The notes beneath the pieces were generated by a model. It saw only the letters and a program-made list of their open reading frames with translations, did no database searches and was not told the DNA's origin. Both the position numbers and the translations under genes were made by a program. A DNA stretch of 64,000 nucleotides from Macrotis lagotis (lineage: Eukaryota > Chordata > Mammalia > Peramelemorphia > Peramelidae), in NCBI RefSeq assembly GCF_037893015.1, contig NC_133666.1:257802294-257866293 (forward strand). The letters run 5' to 3'. Positions 26,501-35,129 of the stretch are shown here, piece by piece (position 1 is the stretch's first letter; each line of letters opens with the position of its first letter).

Positions 26501-27551
26501 TTGACCACATATTAGCACACCAAAACATCATAATCCACTGCAGAAAAGTAGAAATATCAAATGCATGATTTTCTGATCATGATGCAATAAAAATAATGTT
26601 AAATAATTTGAAACTAATTAACCTAATTTTAAAGAATGAGTGGATCAAACAAATTCTTGAAATAGCTAATAATTTTATCCAAGACATTGACAATAAGGAG
26701 ACAAATTATCAAAACTTGTAGAATGTAGTCGAAAGAGCTATGGGAAATTTTACATCTCTAAAAGCTTGCATGAATAAAATAGAGAAAAAGAAGATCAATG
26801 AATTGGGCATGTAAATAAAAAAAGCTAGAGAAAGAACAAAGTAAAAATACCCAAATAAAAATCAAATTAGAAATTCTGAAAAATCAAAGGAGAGATTAAT
26901 ATAATTAAAAATAAGAAAGGTATTAACCTAATAAATAAAATTAAGAGTTGGTTCTAGGGAAAAAGCAATAAAAAGATAAGCATTTGGTTAATTTGATTAA
27001 AAAAAGAAGAAAAACAAAATATGAGAATCAAAAATGAAAAAGGTGACTTCACCTCCAATGAGGAGGAAATTAAAGTAACATTTCAGTTACTTTACCCAAT
27101 TCAAAGTCAATAAATTTGACAATCTAAAAGAAATGAATTAATATTTACAAAAGTATGAATTGCCCATACTAACAAAGAAGAAATCAAATACTTAAAGTAC
27201 CCCATTTCAGAAAAAAATAGAAATTTAACAAGTCATCAATGAATTCCCTAAGGAAAAAATCTCCAGAATCAGCAGGATTCACAACTGAATTCTACCAGAA
27301 ATTTAAAGAACAGTTCCATTCAATTGTATATAAACTGTTTTAAAAAGTAGTTGATGGAGTTCTGAGAAATTCCTTTTATGATACCAATATGGCAACGTTA
27401 CCTAAATCAGGAAGAATAAAAAGCAAGAAAATTATATAACAATTTTCCTAATGACTATTGATGAAAAATTTTAATAAAATATTAGTGAAGAGATTACTGT
27501 AAGATGCCACTAGGATAATATGATATTCTCAAGTAGGATTTATACCAAGAA

Positions 27552-27557
27552 TGCAGG
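27552..27557. repeat. Left target-site duplication (6 bp) of the LTR element
   Basis: 'tgcagg' directly before the terminal TGTCGG. The same hexamer follows the other end at 29,165-29,170. The six bases occur once in the L1 reading frame here ('NAGK'), confirming a duplication of target DNA. Six bases is the stagger of betaretrovirus-type integrases. Confidence 0.93.
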
Positions 27558-27777
27558 TGTCGGGGGTCGGCCCTGACCGCCTGGCTGGATAGGACCTCCC
27601 CGGGAGTGAGGTCAGACCAACCCAGAGAAGACACGGCTTCTTAAGGGGAGCAGTGGCTTCGCCTGGTTGGCCTGTGTCGCTTGCTCCAATCGGGTGGTAG
27701 GTTCTGCCCTCGGGGCGGATTGGGGTGGCAGCCCGGAAATAACTCCCTATATTAACCAGCGCCCTGAGCTATTCGGG
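27558..27777 (+). repeat. Inverted U3 arm of the LTR element
   Basis: This 220-bp block is the reverse complement of 28,945-29,164, with about two differences. It starts at the LTR terminus (TGTCGG) and stops inside the LTR just past the TATA-like box, at 'attcggg', where STIMATE sequence begins. In a normal provirus this end would be a same-orientation LTR finishing in U5, so the arrangement is abnormal. Confidence 0.95.
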
Positions 27778-28464
27778 CTTCAAGGTGGTCAGTCTTCGAA
27801 GGTCCTCCTCTGCATCTGACTCTTCCATTTCGTCATCAGCAGACATTAATATTTCCGACTCAGATTCTTCATGGGATGCAGCCCGCCTATACCGGACTTT
27901 ACTTCCATTTCTTGAGTCCAAGCTAGTTTCTTTTTCTTCTAGCTTGGCTTTTGTCTTTCCCTTTTTCATAAGGAAATTATCCACAACCCAAAACATTAAT
28001 GCATTGACGAAGAAAGGAACTATCAGCATGACAATGGCCAACTCCAGCTGGGGGTTCTCAATAGGATTCAAAAGAGCTACCTTTTTCCACTGAGGTATTA
28101 GGAGGACGATGATGATGATGGTTTTCTCAAACATCATGATCACGATGTACAGAGCACACTTCCCAACCCAGGCACCACATTGCAGTGGGTCTCCATATTC
28201 TCCAAATCGAAGGGACTCCCATTGTTGCCACTCCACCAGAATGCTGACGGCTCGCACCCCTGCGTAGATCAGCAGCATCCCCAGGGTGGCATCGAGGAGG
28301 AAGTTGATAAGATACAGTGAACAAGGGTCCTCTTCAGTAAGGTCTGATAAGTAGACATTTGCAAAGTGGATGAATAACATTCCTATGGCTTGTTTGGAGG
28401 TATCAAGAAACCATATCCTCCATGGACGCCTTTCATGCTTTGGTTCTCTGAATCGTTTGATCAT
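27769..28464 (-). CDS. STIMATE: STIMATE (TMEM110) retrocopy open frame, exon 2 onward
   Basis: 231 codons, open throughout, closely matching vertebrate STIMATE from the second exon on. STIMATE is an endoplasmic-reticulum multi-pass protein that promotes STIM1 activation at ER-plasma membrane contacts in store-operated calcium entry. Visible landmarks: [20 protein letters not shown] near the start, hydrophobic segments at about residues 26-40, 51-78, 104-128 and 142-166, and the acidic stretch [20 protein letters not shown] near 205-224. The frame has no introns, so it is a reverse-transcribed copy. It lacks the first 50 or so residues of the parent (partly present at 28,672-28,767) and the lysine-rich C-terminal tail; the last codon and stop come from the LTR arm. 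The start is the ATG just ahead of ATCAAACG; the upstream piece is separated by about 207 bp. Whether it is expressed is unknown. Confidence 0.85.
   Translation of the reverse strand: MIKRFREPKHERRPWRIWFLDTSKQAIGMLFIHFANVYLSDLTEEDPCSLYLINFLLDATLGMLLIYAGVRAVSILVEWQQWESLRFGEYGDPLQCGAWVGKCALYIVIMMFEKTIIIIVLLIPQWKKVALLNPIENPQLELAIVMLIVPFFVNALMFWVVDNFLMKKGKTKAKLEEKETSLDSRNGSKVRYRRAASHEESESEILMSADDEMEESDAEEDLRRLTTLKPE
27774..27777. other. 4-bp microhomology at STIMATE / inverted-arm junction
   Basis: On the minus strand the STIMATE text '...ttgaagcccg' meets the LTR text 'cccgaatagctc'. CCCG fits both the expected STIMATE codons (AAG CCC G) and the LTR, so the join is ambiguous over four bases. 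This is typical of template switching during reverse transcription. Confidence 0.7.
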
Positions 28465-28671
28465 AAGAAGTCATCTATGGGTCCTTCGGGTCATAGGAAG
28501 TCAGAGCAATAGGTCTTTACTGTGGCAGATCAAACTACAGAAAAGAAAATAGGATTTTGTTGGTGGTGGTTTCAACTTTGTACTCGCTTAGTCAGCCAAT
28601 AGGCAAAATATTTCTTCATTAGCTGCCAACAATGGAAGTATCATGCATGGTAAGAATCCTTCTTCCCCACG
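28465..28671 (-). other. 207-bp insert between the two STIMATE segments
   Basis: Lies at what appears to be the exon 1/exon 2 junction of the parent gene ('FSTLM' before, 'IKRFRE' after). It does not begin with GT or end with AG on the minus strand, so it is not a simple retained intron. It does contain a polypyrimidine-AG stretch ('ttttcttttctgtag' at about 28,537-28,551) and in-frame stops. It may be an alternative exon of the captured transcript or sequence acquired during capture. I cannot identify its source. Confidence 0.5.
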
Positions 28672-28767
28672 CATTAAGGTGCTGAAGGCCACGACGCCGA
28701 GCAGCCCCTGCAGGAAGATGCCGAAGCTGTCCATGAAGGCTCCGTTCTCGCAGCCCCGCTCGTTCAT
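28672..28767 (-). pseudogene. STIMATE: STIMATE exon 1 fragment
   Basis: Minus-strand translation gives [20 protein letters not shown] followed by VAFSTLM, matching the end of STIMATE exon 1 with its first membrane segment. It begins within three bases of the primer binding site, so the parent's first 20 or so codons and 5' UTR were not captured. The open frame starting upstream inside the LTR runs through it, but the residues ahead of CENG are viral or junctional and not STIMATE-derived. Confidence 0.85.
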
Positions 28768-28785
28768 GTCCCTGTTCGGGCGCCA
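28768..28785 (-). other. Retroviral primer binding site, tRNA-Lys type
   Basis: Minus strand reads 'tggcgcccgaacagggac', the 18-base complement of the tRNA-Lys(3) 3' end used by many betaretroviruses and lentiviruses. It sits four bases after the LTR end, as expected for a 5' leader, and directly precedes captured STIMATE sequence, so no packaging leader or gag remains. Confidence 0.95.
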
Positions 28786-28922
28786 GTTCTGTCCGGGGTC
28801 TTCTTCCCCGGACCCCCGAGTGAGCTCCTCAGTGGGCACTGCTTCAGGCGTCCCTGGTATTTCCCTCCCCCGGGAATCAGCGAGGAGGGACTCAGGCAGA
28901 CACGTCTTCAGGAGGCATATGT

Positions 28923-28928
28923 TTTATT
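28923..28928 (-). terminator. LTR polyadenylation signal AATAAA
   Basis: Minus strand 'cctaataaaacata' within the LTR. The inverted arm stops before this point, so the element has only this one LTR-type signal, upstream of STIMATE. Transcripts through the far end would need a signal from elsewhere. Confidence 0.6.
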
Positions 28929-28966
28929 AGGTGCAGAGGGATCCCCCGAATAGCTCAGGGCGCTGG

Positions 28967-28974
28967 TTAATATA
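28967..28974 (-). promoter_or_regulatory. TATA-like box in LTR U3
   Basis: Minus strand 'tatattaa', about 190 bp into the LTR and about 40 bp ahead of the AATAAA signal. The position suits the LTR promoter. It points toward the captured STIMATE sequence. A second copy lies in the inverted arm, pointing inward from the other side. Confidence 0.55.
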
Positions 28975-29164
28975 GGGAGTTATTTCCGGGCTGCCACCCC
29001 AATCCGCCCCGAGGGCAGAACCTACCACCCGATTGGAGCAAGCGACACAGGCCAACCAGGCGAAGCCACTGCTCCCCTTAAGGAGCCGTGTCTTCTCTGG
29101 GTTGGTCTGACCTCACTCCCGGGGAGGTCCTATCCACCCAGGCGGTCAGGGCCGACCCCCGACA

Positions 29165-29170
29165 TGCAGG
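29165..29170. repeat. Right target-site duplication (6 bp) of the LTR element
   Basis: 'tgcagg', identical to 27,552-27,557, after which L1 ORF2 sequence resumes ('aaagagggcatcaaaattat'). Confidence 0.93.
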
Positions 29171-30132
29171 AAAGAGGGCATCAAAATTATCTGTGCAATT
29201 GATCATATCAATAACAAACAGAAATAATATTATTATTTCAATAGCTGCTGAAAAATCTTTTAACAAAATGCAGTGCCCATTACTATTAAAAAACATTGGA
29301 GTGTATAGGAATAAATGGAGTGTTCCTCAAAATGAGAAGCAGTATCTTTATAAAACCATCAGCAAACATTATATTTAATTGGGGATAAGCCAGGAGCATT
29401 TCTAATAAAACCAAAGGTGAAAGAATGATGCCTATTATCAACACTATTATTCACTACTGTATTAAAAATGTCAGCTTTAACAATAACAGAAGAAAAAAGA
29501 AATTGATGAAATTAGAATTGATAATGAAGGAAAAAAAAACCCTTCTTTTTCTGCAGGTGTTAAAGTATACGTAGAGAATTCTAATCAACTAAATGAACTA
29601 AAACACCACTTAAAGCAGTTAGCAACTTTGGAAAAGTTGCAACATAAAATAAACCCACATAAACCATCAAGTTTTATACATAATATCAACAAAGCCCAGC
29701 AGCAAGAGAAAAGAGAAAATCCATTAAAAATTAAAGTAACTGTAGACAACCTAAAATATTTTAGAGTCTAATTGCCAAGACAAACTCAAATACTATATGA
29801 AAACAATTATAAACCACCTTTGACACAAATAAAATCAGTTCTAAATAATTGGGCACATGTAAATTGCTAATGGGTAGGTTGAGCTAATTTGATAAAAATG
29901 ACAATTCTACCTACATTAAATTTCTTATTCAATGCCAAAACAGTCAAACTATCAAAATTACTTTATTGAACTAGTATATACCTAAATTCTTCAGGAGAAA
30001 CAAAAGGTCACGAATATCAAGAGAATTATTGAAAAAATGCAAAGGAAAGAGACCTAGCCAAACTAGAACTGAATCATATTATAAAACATCCATCACCATA
30101 ATTGTCTGGTACTGGCTAAGAAATAGAGTGGT

Positions 30133-30330
30133 GAGGGACAGTTAGATTGCACAGGGGTTGGAACAACATCCCTGGAGTCAGGAGGACCTGAATTCAAAGT
30201 GGTTATATCAGCATCCCTGGAGTCAGGAGCACCTGAAGTCAAATCTTGGTTCAGACATTTATTTACTTAATTGTGTGACCTTGGGCCAGTCACTTAAACT
30301 CATTGTCTTGCAAAAATTAAAAAAAAAAGA
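30133..30330 (+). repeat. Marsupial SINE with internal partial duplication
   Basis: Sense SINE inserted in the L1. The segment 'catccctggagtcaggag' occurs twice (about 30,167 and 30,213), followed by 'ttaattgtgtgaccttgggc' and an A-rich tail. The duplication of the head's middle makes it about 45 bp longer than other copies. Confidence 0.85.
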
Positions 30331-30669
30331 TAGAATGGGGAATCAGTGAAAGAGATTAGGTACAAAAAATAAAAATTCACTTTTTAATTAAAAACTGCTC
30401 TGGAAACAGGAAAATAGTCTGACAGAACAATAGGCACAGAACATCGTATACCCTATAACAAAATAAGGTCAAAATGAGTATAGGATTTAAACATAAAAGA
30501 AGATACCATAGGCAAATTAGGAGGATAAAGAATAGTTTATCTCCCAGGTCTATGGAAAAAGAGAGCATTTCTGAGCTAAGAAGAAATAGAGAACATTATA
30601 AAATGCAAGATGCATAATTTTTATTACATTAAATTGAAAAGTTTTTGCAGAAACCTCTATTGTTTCTGA

Positions 30670-30682
30670 TAAATGACTCATT
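30670..30682. repeat. Left target-site duplication of FOXH1 retrocopy
   Basis: 'taaatgactcatt' precedes the poly(T) of the retrocopy; the same 13 bases recur at 32,733-32,745, where L1 sequence resumes. Confidence 0.92.
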
Positions 30683-32732
30683 CCTTTTTTTTTTAAAGTG
30701 CCTCAGTCATTTATTCCCTTTATCCCTGTGTGCCCTGACCCCCAACAATCTTTGAAGCTCTAGAGCAACCAACACATGTCCTTTTCTCTACCCCTGCACC
30801 CCCACAAGAAAGGTGCTAGTTCTTCCCCTCCCCAGGCTTAAGGGAGGGGCCACAGGCAATGTCCCAGCCTCTTCTTTCAGCCCAGAGATAATATAAACTG
30901 AAGAATAGACAGGACCTGATGAATGGAGGGGGAAATTGTGATAGGAAAGGGTCTAGTGGAAATGCTGGGGGCTCGGGATAGTAGAAAGAATTCTGGGTCC
31001 TGTCAGGAAAATTGGGTTGGGGGTCTAAGTTTGGGTTTTAACTCATTGGATAACCTTGAATACTTCCTTCCCCTCAATGATTTTTTTTTTCTGCAGAATT
31101 AGGGTGCTAAACTCTTGTGATCTCAAGGGTACTTCCCAGTTCTAAGATTCTGTGAAAAAAAACTGTCCCCACAGCTCCAACTAGTATCCAACTACAAAGT
31201 GAGATTCTTCCTCACAGTGGAAAAGGCTGTAATAAAATTTTCAAAAGACTGATTTTTAAAATTTTTTTCTGGTTTTAATTCCCATGATGATTAGAAAGAT
31301 GGTAATAGGAATAGGGTGATAGTCCCTAAGGAGGTACAACAGGATTGTAATTGTGGACCTGGGACTTTGGTATGAAAATGTTTGGGAACCCCCACAATAA
31401 ACCTTATCTCCTTTATTTTTCTTATATGGAATCAGGTGAGGGTGGAGGTTCTGGAAGAAAAGTAAGGAATGTAAGGGAGAGAGATCCTGGTCTAACTTCT
31501 TCACATATTGCACCAGGTGAATAATATACCTGGTTTAGAACCCCTGAGGTTAGGAGAGACCACGTCCAAGGGGTGAGTGACCAACACATCACAGATGCTC
31601 TTGTTGGGTGGCACCATCTAAAAGAGAACATCCAAGTCCCTTAGGGAGCTCCCAATAGGAAGGGCCTGGGGAAGGCAGACACTGAGGGCAAGGTGGAGGT
31701 GGGAGTTGTGCCAGGGGCATCACCCCATTTAGGGTGTATATTGGGGAGTATGATGTGGGAAGTTATCTTCAAAGGGGGAACCTGGCAGTTTCTGATAGAG
31801 GTACCTGATTTGAAGTGCCTTGAATTACAGGAAGGGGAAGGAGAGGACAGGAGCCTTGCTCAGGTGAGAGAGAGAAGGAGGGAGCTGAGACACCCCGGTA
31901 GATACCAATAGTCCTGCTTGGGTTGAGGTACCCTGTAGAAGAGGAACAGGCTGGAGGGGCTAATGTCCCACCTCTGAGGGAGAGGAGGAAGAACATAGTG
32001 GAGTAGGTCCGTGGCTCAACAAAGACGCTACTTGTGACTTGGAGAGAGGGCCCAAGGGCTTGGACACTGGTTCTGAAGTAGAAGAAGAGGAAGATGATGG
32101 TTGTGGGGGCTGGGGCCCTTCTGGAATATTCCCAAGCAAGGAATCAATACTGAATGAGTCCCTGGCTAGGTTGGGGCTAGGTAGTCAAAAAGGACAGCCA
32201 TAGAGAACATACAGGGTCAGGTCCTTGGTAAAGGCTTTTCCCTGACCACCCCTCTCCCCTTGATGGGCCACAGCTGTGTTTTGCCACTGAAATGCCTTAG
32301 CATGGATTTGGTTCATATCCACTGCCCAAAAATTCCTTTTGGCCTGTGGCTTTTCCAGGTTCTTGGGCAACTTATGGAAGCATCAGTTGGAGGAGAGGTA
32401 GTGCTAGATGGAATACTTCCACCCTTCATAGTCATCCTTGAAGAGGGGGAACAGGACTTGGACTTGGTGAATGATCTGGGCCAGTTTGAGCCTCGGGGCT
32501 GGGACAGCCTGGATCACCAGGGATATCATGGCCAGATAGGTGTATGAAGATTTTTTATGCCAAAGGTTTGCTTCTTTCTTTTCTTCTTGGGGGCTCTGGC
32601 TCTGGTTCAGGCTCTAGCCCTTGCTGTGAGGGGCCAGTGTTGGACACCCCCTTGGGGCACTGTGGAAGGGAAGGACTCAGCATTGGGCATAGAAGTCCTT
32701 ACAAAGAGGTGTTGAGCTAGGAAATTGGGACC
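30683..32732 (-). pseudogene. FOXH1: FOXH1 processed pseudogene
   Basis: An intronless copy of the forkhead gene FOXH1, the nuclear SMAD2/3 partner in Nodal/activin signalling. Minus-strand text gives forkhead residues [20 protein letters not shown], then QIIHQVQ and DDYEGWK, then PKNLEKPQAKRNFWAVDMNQ. Further on lie the Ser-rich middle and the C-terminal SMAD-interaction motif [19 protein letters not shown]. The likely original start is near 32,688 and the stop near 31,501. Wing-helix arginine codons have become stops ('SI*HYLSSN*CF' near 32,382-32,400). There is at least one frameshift just ahead of YLAM and more in the middle, plus a further stop near 31,957. A poly(A) tail (T run 30,685-30,694) with AATAAA at 30,710-30,715 and a 13-bp target duplication show L1-mediated retroposition. 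Non-functional. Confidence 0.93.
30710..30715 (-). terminator. Copied poly(A) signal of the FOXH1 mRNA
   Basis: AATAAA on the minus strand, 15-20 bases before the poly(A) tract. It was part of the parent transcript's 3' UTR and marks the retrocopy's 3' end. Confidence 0.75.
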
Positions 32733-32745
32733 TAAATGACTCATT
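32733..32745. repeat. Right target-site duplication of FOXH1 retrocopy
   Basis: 'taaatgactcatt', identical to 30,670-30,682. L1 ORF2 C-terminal sequence resumes after it. Confidence 0.92.
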
Positions 32746-33727
32746 TCTAAACTATATAGAGAATTGAGTCAAATTTGTAGGAATATATGTCATCCCCCAA
32801 TTAATAAAAGATCAAAGGATATGAAAAAGTTATTTTCAAAAGAGAGTAAATCTATCTATAGTTTTATGAAAATTGCTCAAACAATTATTGATTAGAGAAA
32901 TGCAAATTAAAGCAACTCTGAGGTAGCACCTCACACCTATCACACATTGGTCAATATTGCTAAAAAGAAACTGATCAGTGTTAGAGGAATGTGGGAAAAC
33001 TAGGACAGTAATGAATTATTGGTGGAATTATGTAAACAATCCAAGCTTTCTGGGGAGTAATTTGAAACTATGTCCAAAGGGCAATAAAACTGCATAGCCT
33101 TTCATCTAGCAATATCACTACTAAATCTGTATGCCAAAAAGTTCACAAAAAGGGTAAAAAATCCTTCATAGTTACAAAAATACTCAAAGCAGCACTTTTT
33201 TGTGGTGACAAAGAGTTCAAAATTGAGGGCATGTCTATCAATATGGAAATTACTGAACAAATTGTGATATGTGAATTGATGGAGTATTATTGTTCTGCAA
33301 GAAATCATAAGGGATGGGGCTTCAGAAAAGCCTGGAAAAACTTGCATGAACTGATGTTGAGTGAAGTGAGCACAACCAGAACAGCAGCAACATTGCGTGA
33401 CAATCAACAATGAACTTCTTCATCTCAGCAGTCCAATAATAGAAGACAATTCTAAAGGACTTGTGATGGAAAATACCATTCGCATTCAGAGAGGGAACTG
33501 TGGATTCTAAATGGAGATCAAAGCTTACTATTTTCAGTTTTTCGGATTTGATTCTTCTTTCACAGCACGATCAATGTGTATGTATATTTAATAATGTTAT
33601 ATAAGTACAACCTATATTAGGTTGGTTTTTGTTAGGGGGAGGGAGAATGGAAGTGATGGAGGGAGGTGCAAAATTTTTGTTGAAAACTTTTTGCATGTGG
33701 TTGGAAAAATAAAATATTTTAAAAATA

Positions 33728-34106
33728 GGAAGAGAATGCCCCTGACAAAAGAAATTAACCTTGTCTGGTAGAGATTTAAATAAGGAGGTGGGTCAAAATT
33801 CTTCAGTTCTTCTTGTTGAGAACATGGCTTGATCATTATGAGACTCAATCACCTTCAGAAATCCGGGCAGGGGAATCTATCTCCACTCAGACTACTCTAG
33901 TTGGGTTTCTCCTTTATGAGCTGGCTCACCCTAAACTCCAATGGAGGGCATAGGTTCAGTGCTTTGGGGCAAGAATTCGCCTAGATTCTGTTTATAATCT
34001 AAACAGAAGTTAAATCTCCTAGTTGGGTAGTGTCCTGCCCAAGCTTGTCTATTTTGTGAAAAGTATAGTGACAAACTCTGTAGGGACCTATATGAATATT
34101 GGCAGA
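33728..34106. other. Unassigned DNA between L1 and SINE
   Basis: No repeat or gene recognised in this stretch. Confidence 0.35.
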
Positions 34107-34116
34107 CTCATTTTTT

Positions 34117-34270
34117 TTTAGTTTTTTTTTTTTGCAAGGCAAATGGGGTTAAGTGGCTTGCAGAAGGCCACACAGCTAGGTAATTATTAAGTGTCTGAGA
34201 CTGGATTTGAACCCAGGTACTCCTGACTCCAGGGCCAGTGCTTTATCCACTGTGCCACCTAGCCACCCCT
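34117..34270 (-). repeat. WSINE1-type SINE, antisense, with short target-site duplication
   Basis: T-rich end, 'aaatggggttaagtggcttg', 'gatttgaacccaggtactcc', 'ccactgtgccacctagccac'. The flanks repeat 'actcattttt' (about 34,107 and 34,273). Close to consensus, so relatively young. Confidence 0.93.
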
Positions 34271-34589
34271 AAACTCATTTTTAATATGGAGTTTATAATC
34301 AAGGTTGATTCTTTGAGAAAAAGATGGTTTCCTTTTTGTGCATAAAAGCAAAGAAATTGTTTTTATAATTAAGTCAATTGACTTATTCCTAATAAGTTCC
34401 TCTGCCTTGACCATCATGCAGAATCAAGTACTGGAGATAAAGCTTGCCACTTTTTCACTTCTATACTGGCTCCCAAGTGCAGTAATATAGATTTTTCCCA
34501 GTCTCTCCATCTGGGAGGATATTATCTGTTTAATATAGAGTGAACCCTGGGATATAGTTGACACTGATAAGGATTGTGCTTTTACTCTA

Positions 34590-34960
34590 TGATTCTATTT
34601 GTAATTCCTGTCTATTATTCCAATACTTGAAACTCTTCACTGTCTCTCTGTTGCATATAAGAAGAAAATTCATAACTTAATTCCTTCTGACTTTTCCAGT
34701 CTTCTTAAACATTAATCATCTCTATGTACTCTGTGGTACAGTACTGGTCTCCTTAACATTCCTGTCTAGGACATTCTATTTTCTCACTGCATTTTTACCA
34801 ATTGTATCCTATAACTGAAACTCTCCTCATCTCCACCTCCTGGTTTCCCTCACATCCATAATGTCTGATAAAACTCCTCTTTTATGAGAAGACTTTCCTA
34901 GTCCCTTTAAATGCTTCCTTCAGAGATGATTTATCATTTATTCTTCCTTTTGGAAGTACA
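34590..34960 (+). mobile_element. L2 fragment
   Basis: Follows the L2 3' region pattern: 'gaaactcttcactgtctctc', 'ttccttctgacttttccagt', 'tttatgagaagactttccta'. Strongly diverged, but the order is right. Confidence 0.6.
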
Positions 34961-35129
34961 TTAAAATCAGGTCATAGTCTGGGCGAATGAGCAAACATCA
35001 GAAGGAAAAAACATCTGACCAGTGGTATATGGTTTTCTCAAACTGAATTCATTCAGGGAATTGATTGTTTTTGCCAAGTGTTTGACTTCTGCAGAGTAAA
35101 TATTCTAGTTCCTTCAAGTGATCTTCATA

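Larger units (their letters stand above)
27558..29164 (-). mobile_element. Class II ERV-derived element carrying captured STIMATE cDNA
   Basis: A 1,607-bp GC-rich insertion in an AT-rich L1. On the minus strand the order is complete LTR (29,164-28,790), a 4-bp spacer, a tRNA-Lys-type primer binding site, spliced STIMATE sequence, and an inverted copy of the first 220 bp of the LTR (27,777-27,558). Both outer ends are thus U3 ends (TGTCGG...), flanked by a 6-bp duplication. No gag, pol or env is seen, so it must have been mobilised by proteins of another virus copy. As a provirus it is defective by lack of all viral genes. The two 220-bp arms differ at about two sites, suggesting an age of a few million years at most, with wide error. 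The primer site and 6-bp stagger point to a betaretrovirus-like class. Confidence 0.9.
28790..29164 (-). mobile_element. Complete 5' LTR (375 bp)
   Basis: Begins 'tgtcgggggtc' and ends 'gaccccggaca' on the minus strand, giving imperfect short inverted LTR termini with TG...CA ends. It carries a TATA-like box, a poly(A) signal about 40 bases later, and a U5 that runs to the primer binding site. It is GC-rich relative to the surroundings. The size and layout fit a betaretrovirus-like LTR. I do not recognise the specific family. Confidence 0.9.
23728..33727 (+). mobile_element. Near full-length, decayed L1 carrying three insertions
   Basis: Order: 5' leader ('gccaaaatggcagagagaag' at about 23,740), ORF1 region (about 24,520-25,330, coiled coil then 'gaattattggactacctgaa'), purine-rich spacer (25,560-25,940), ORF2 (about 25,940 onward) and a 3' end at 33,727 ending in 'ggaaaaataaaatatttt'. 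Without the inserted elements it is about 6.2 kb, typical for L1. Numerous stops and frameshifts make it dead. It was interrupted by an LTR element (27,558-29,164), a SINE (about 30,133-30,330) and a FOXH1 retrocopy (30,683-32,732). The L1 text resumes exactly after each, for example 'aatgcagg' then 'tgcaggaaagagggca'. Confidence 0.9.

Noticed and set aside
27769-28767. STIMATE sequence as the genuine host gene
   Set aside because: Exons are fused without introns, the ends are retroviral, and the whole sits inside an L1. It is a copy.
27558-29164. Inverted 220-bp ends as terminal inverted repeats of a cut-and-paste DNA transposon
   Set aside because: One arm continues into a full LTR with a poly(A) signal and is followed by a tRNA-Lys-type primer site. 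The cargo is spliced host cDNA and the target duplication is 6 bp.
31256-32547. Several open frames in the FOXH1 region taken as separate genes
   Set aside because: They are fragments of one frameshifted retrocopy or lie on the opposite strand of it.
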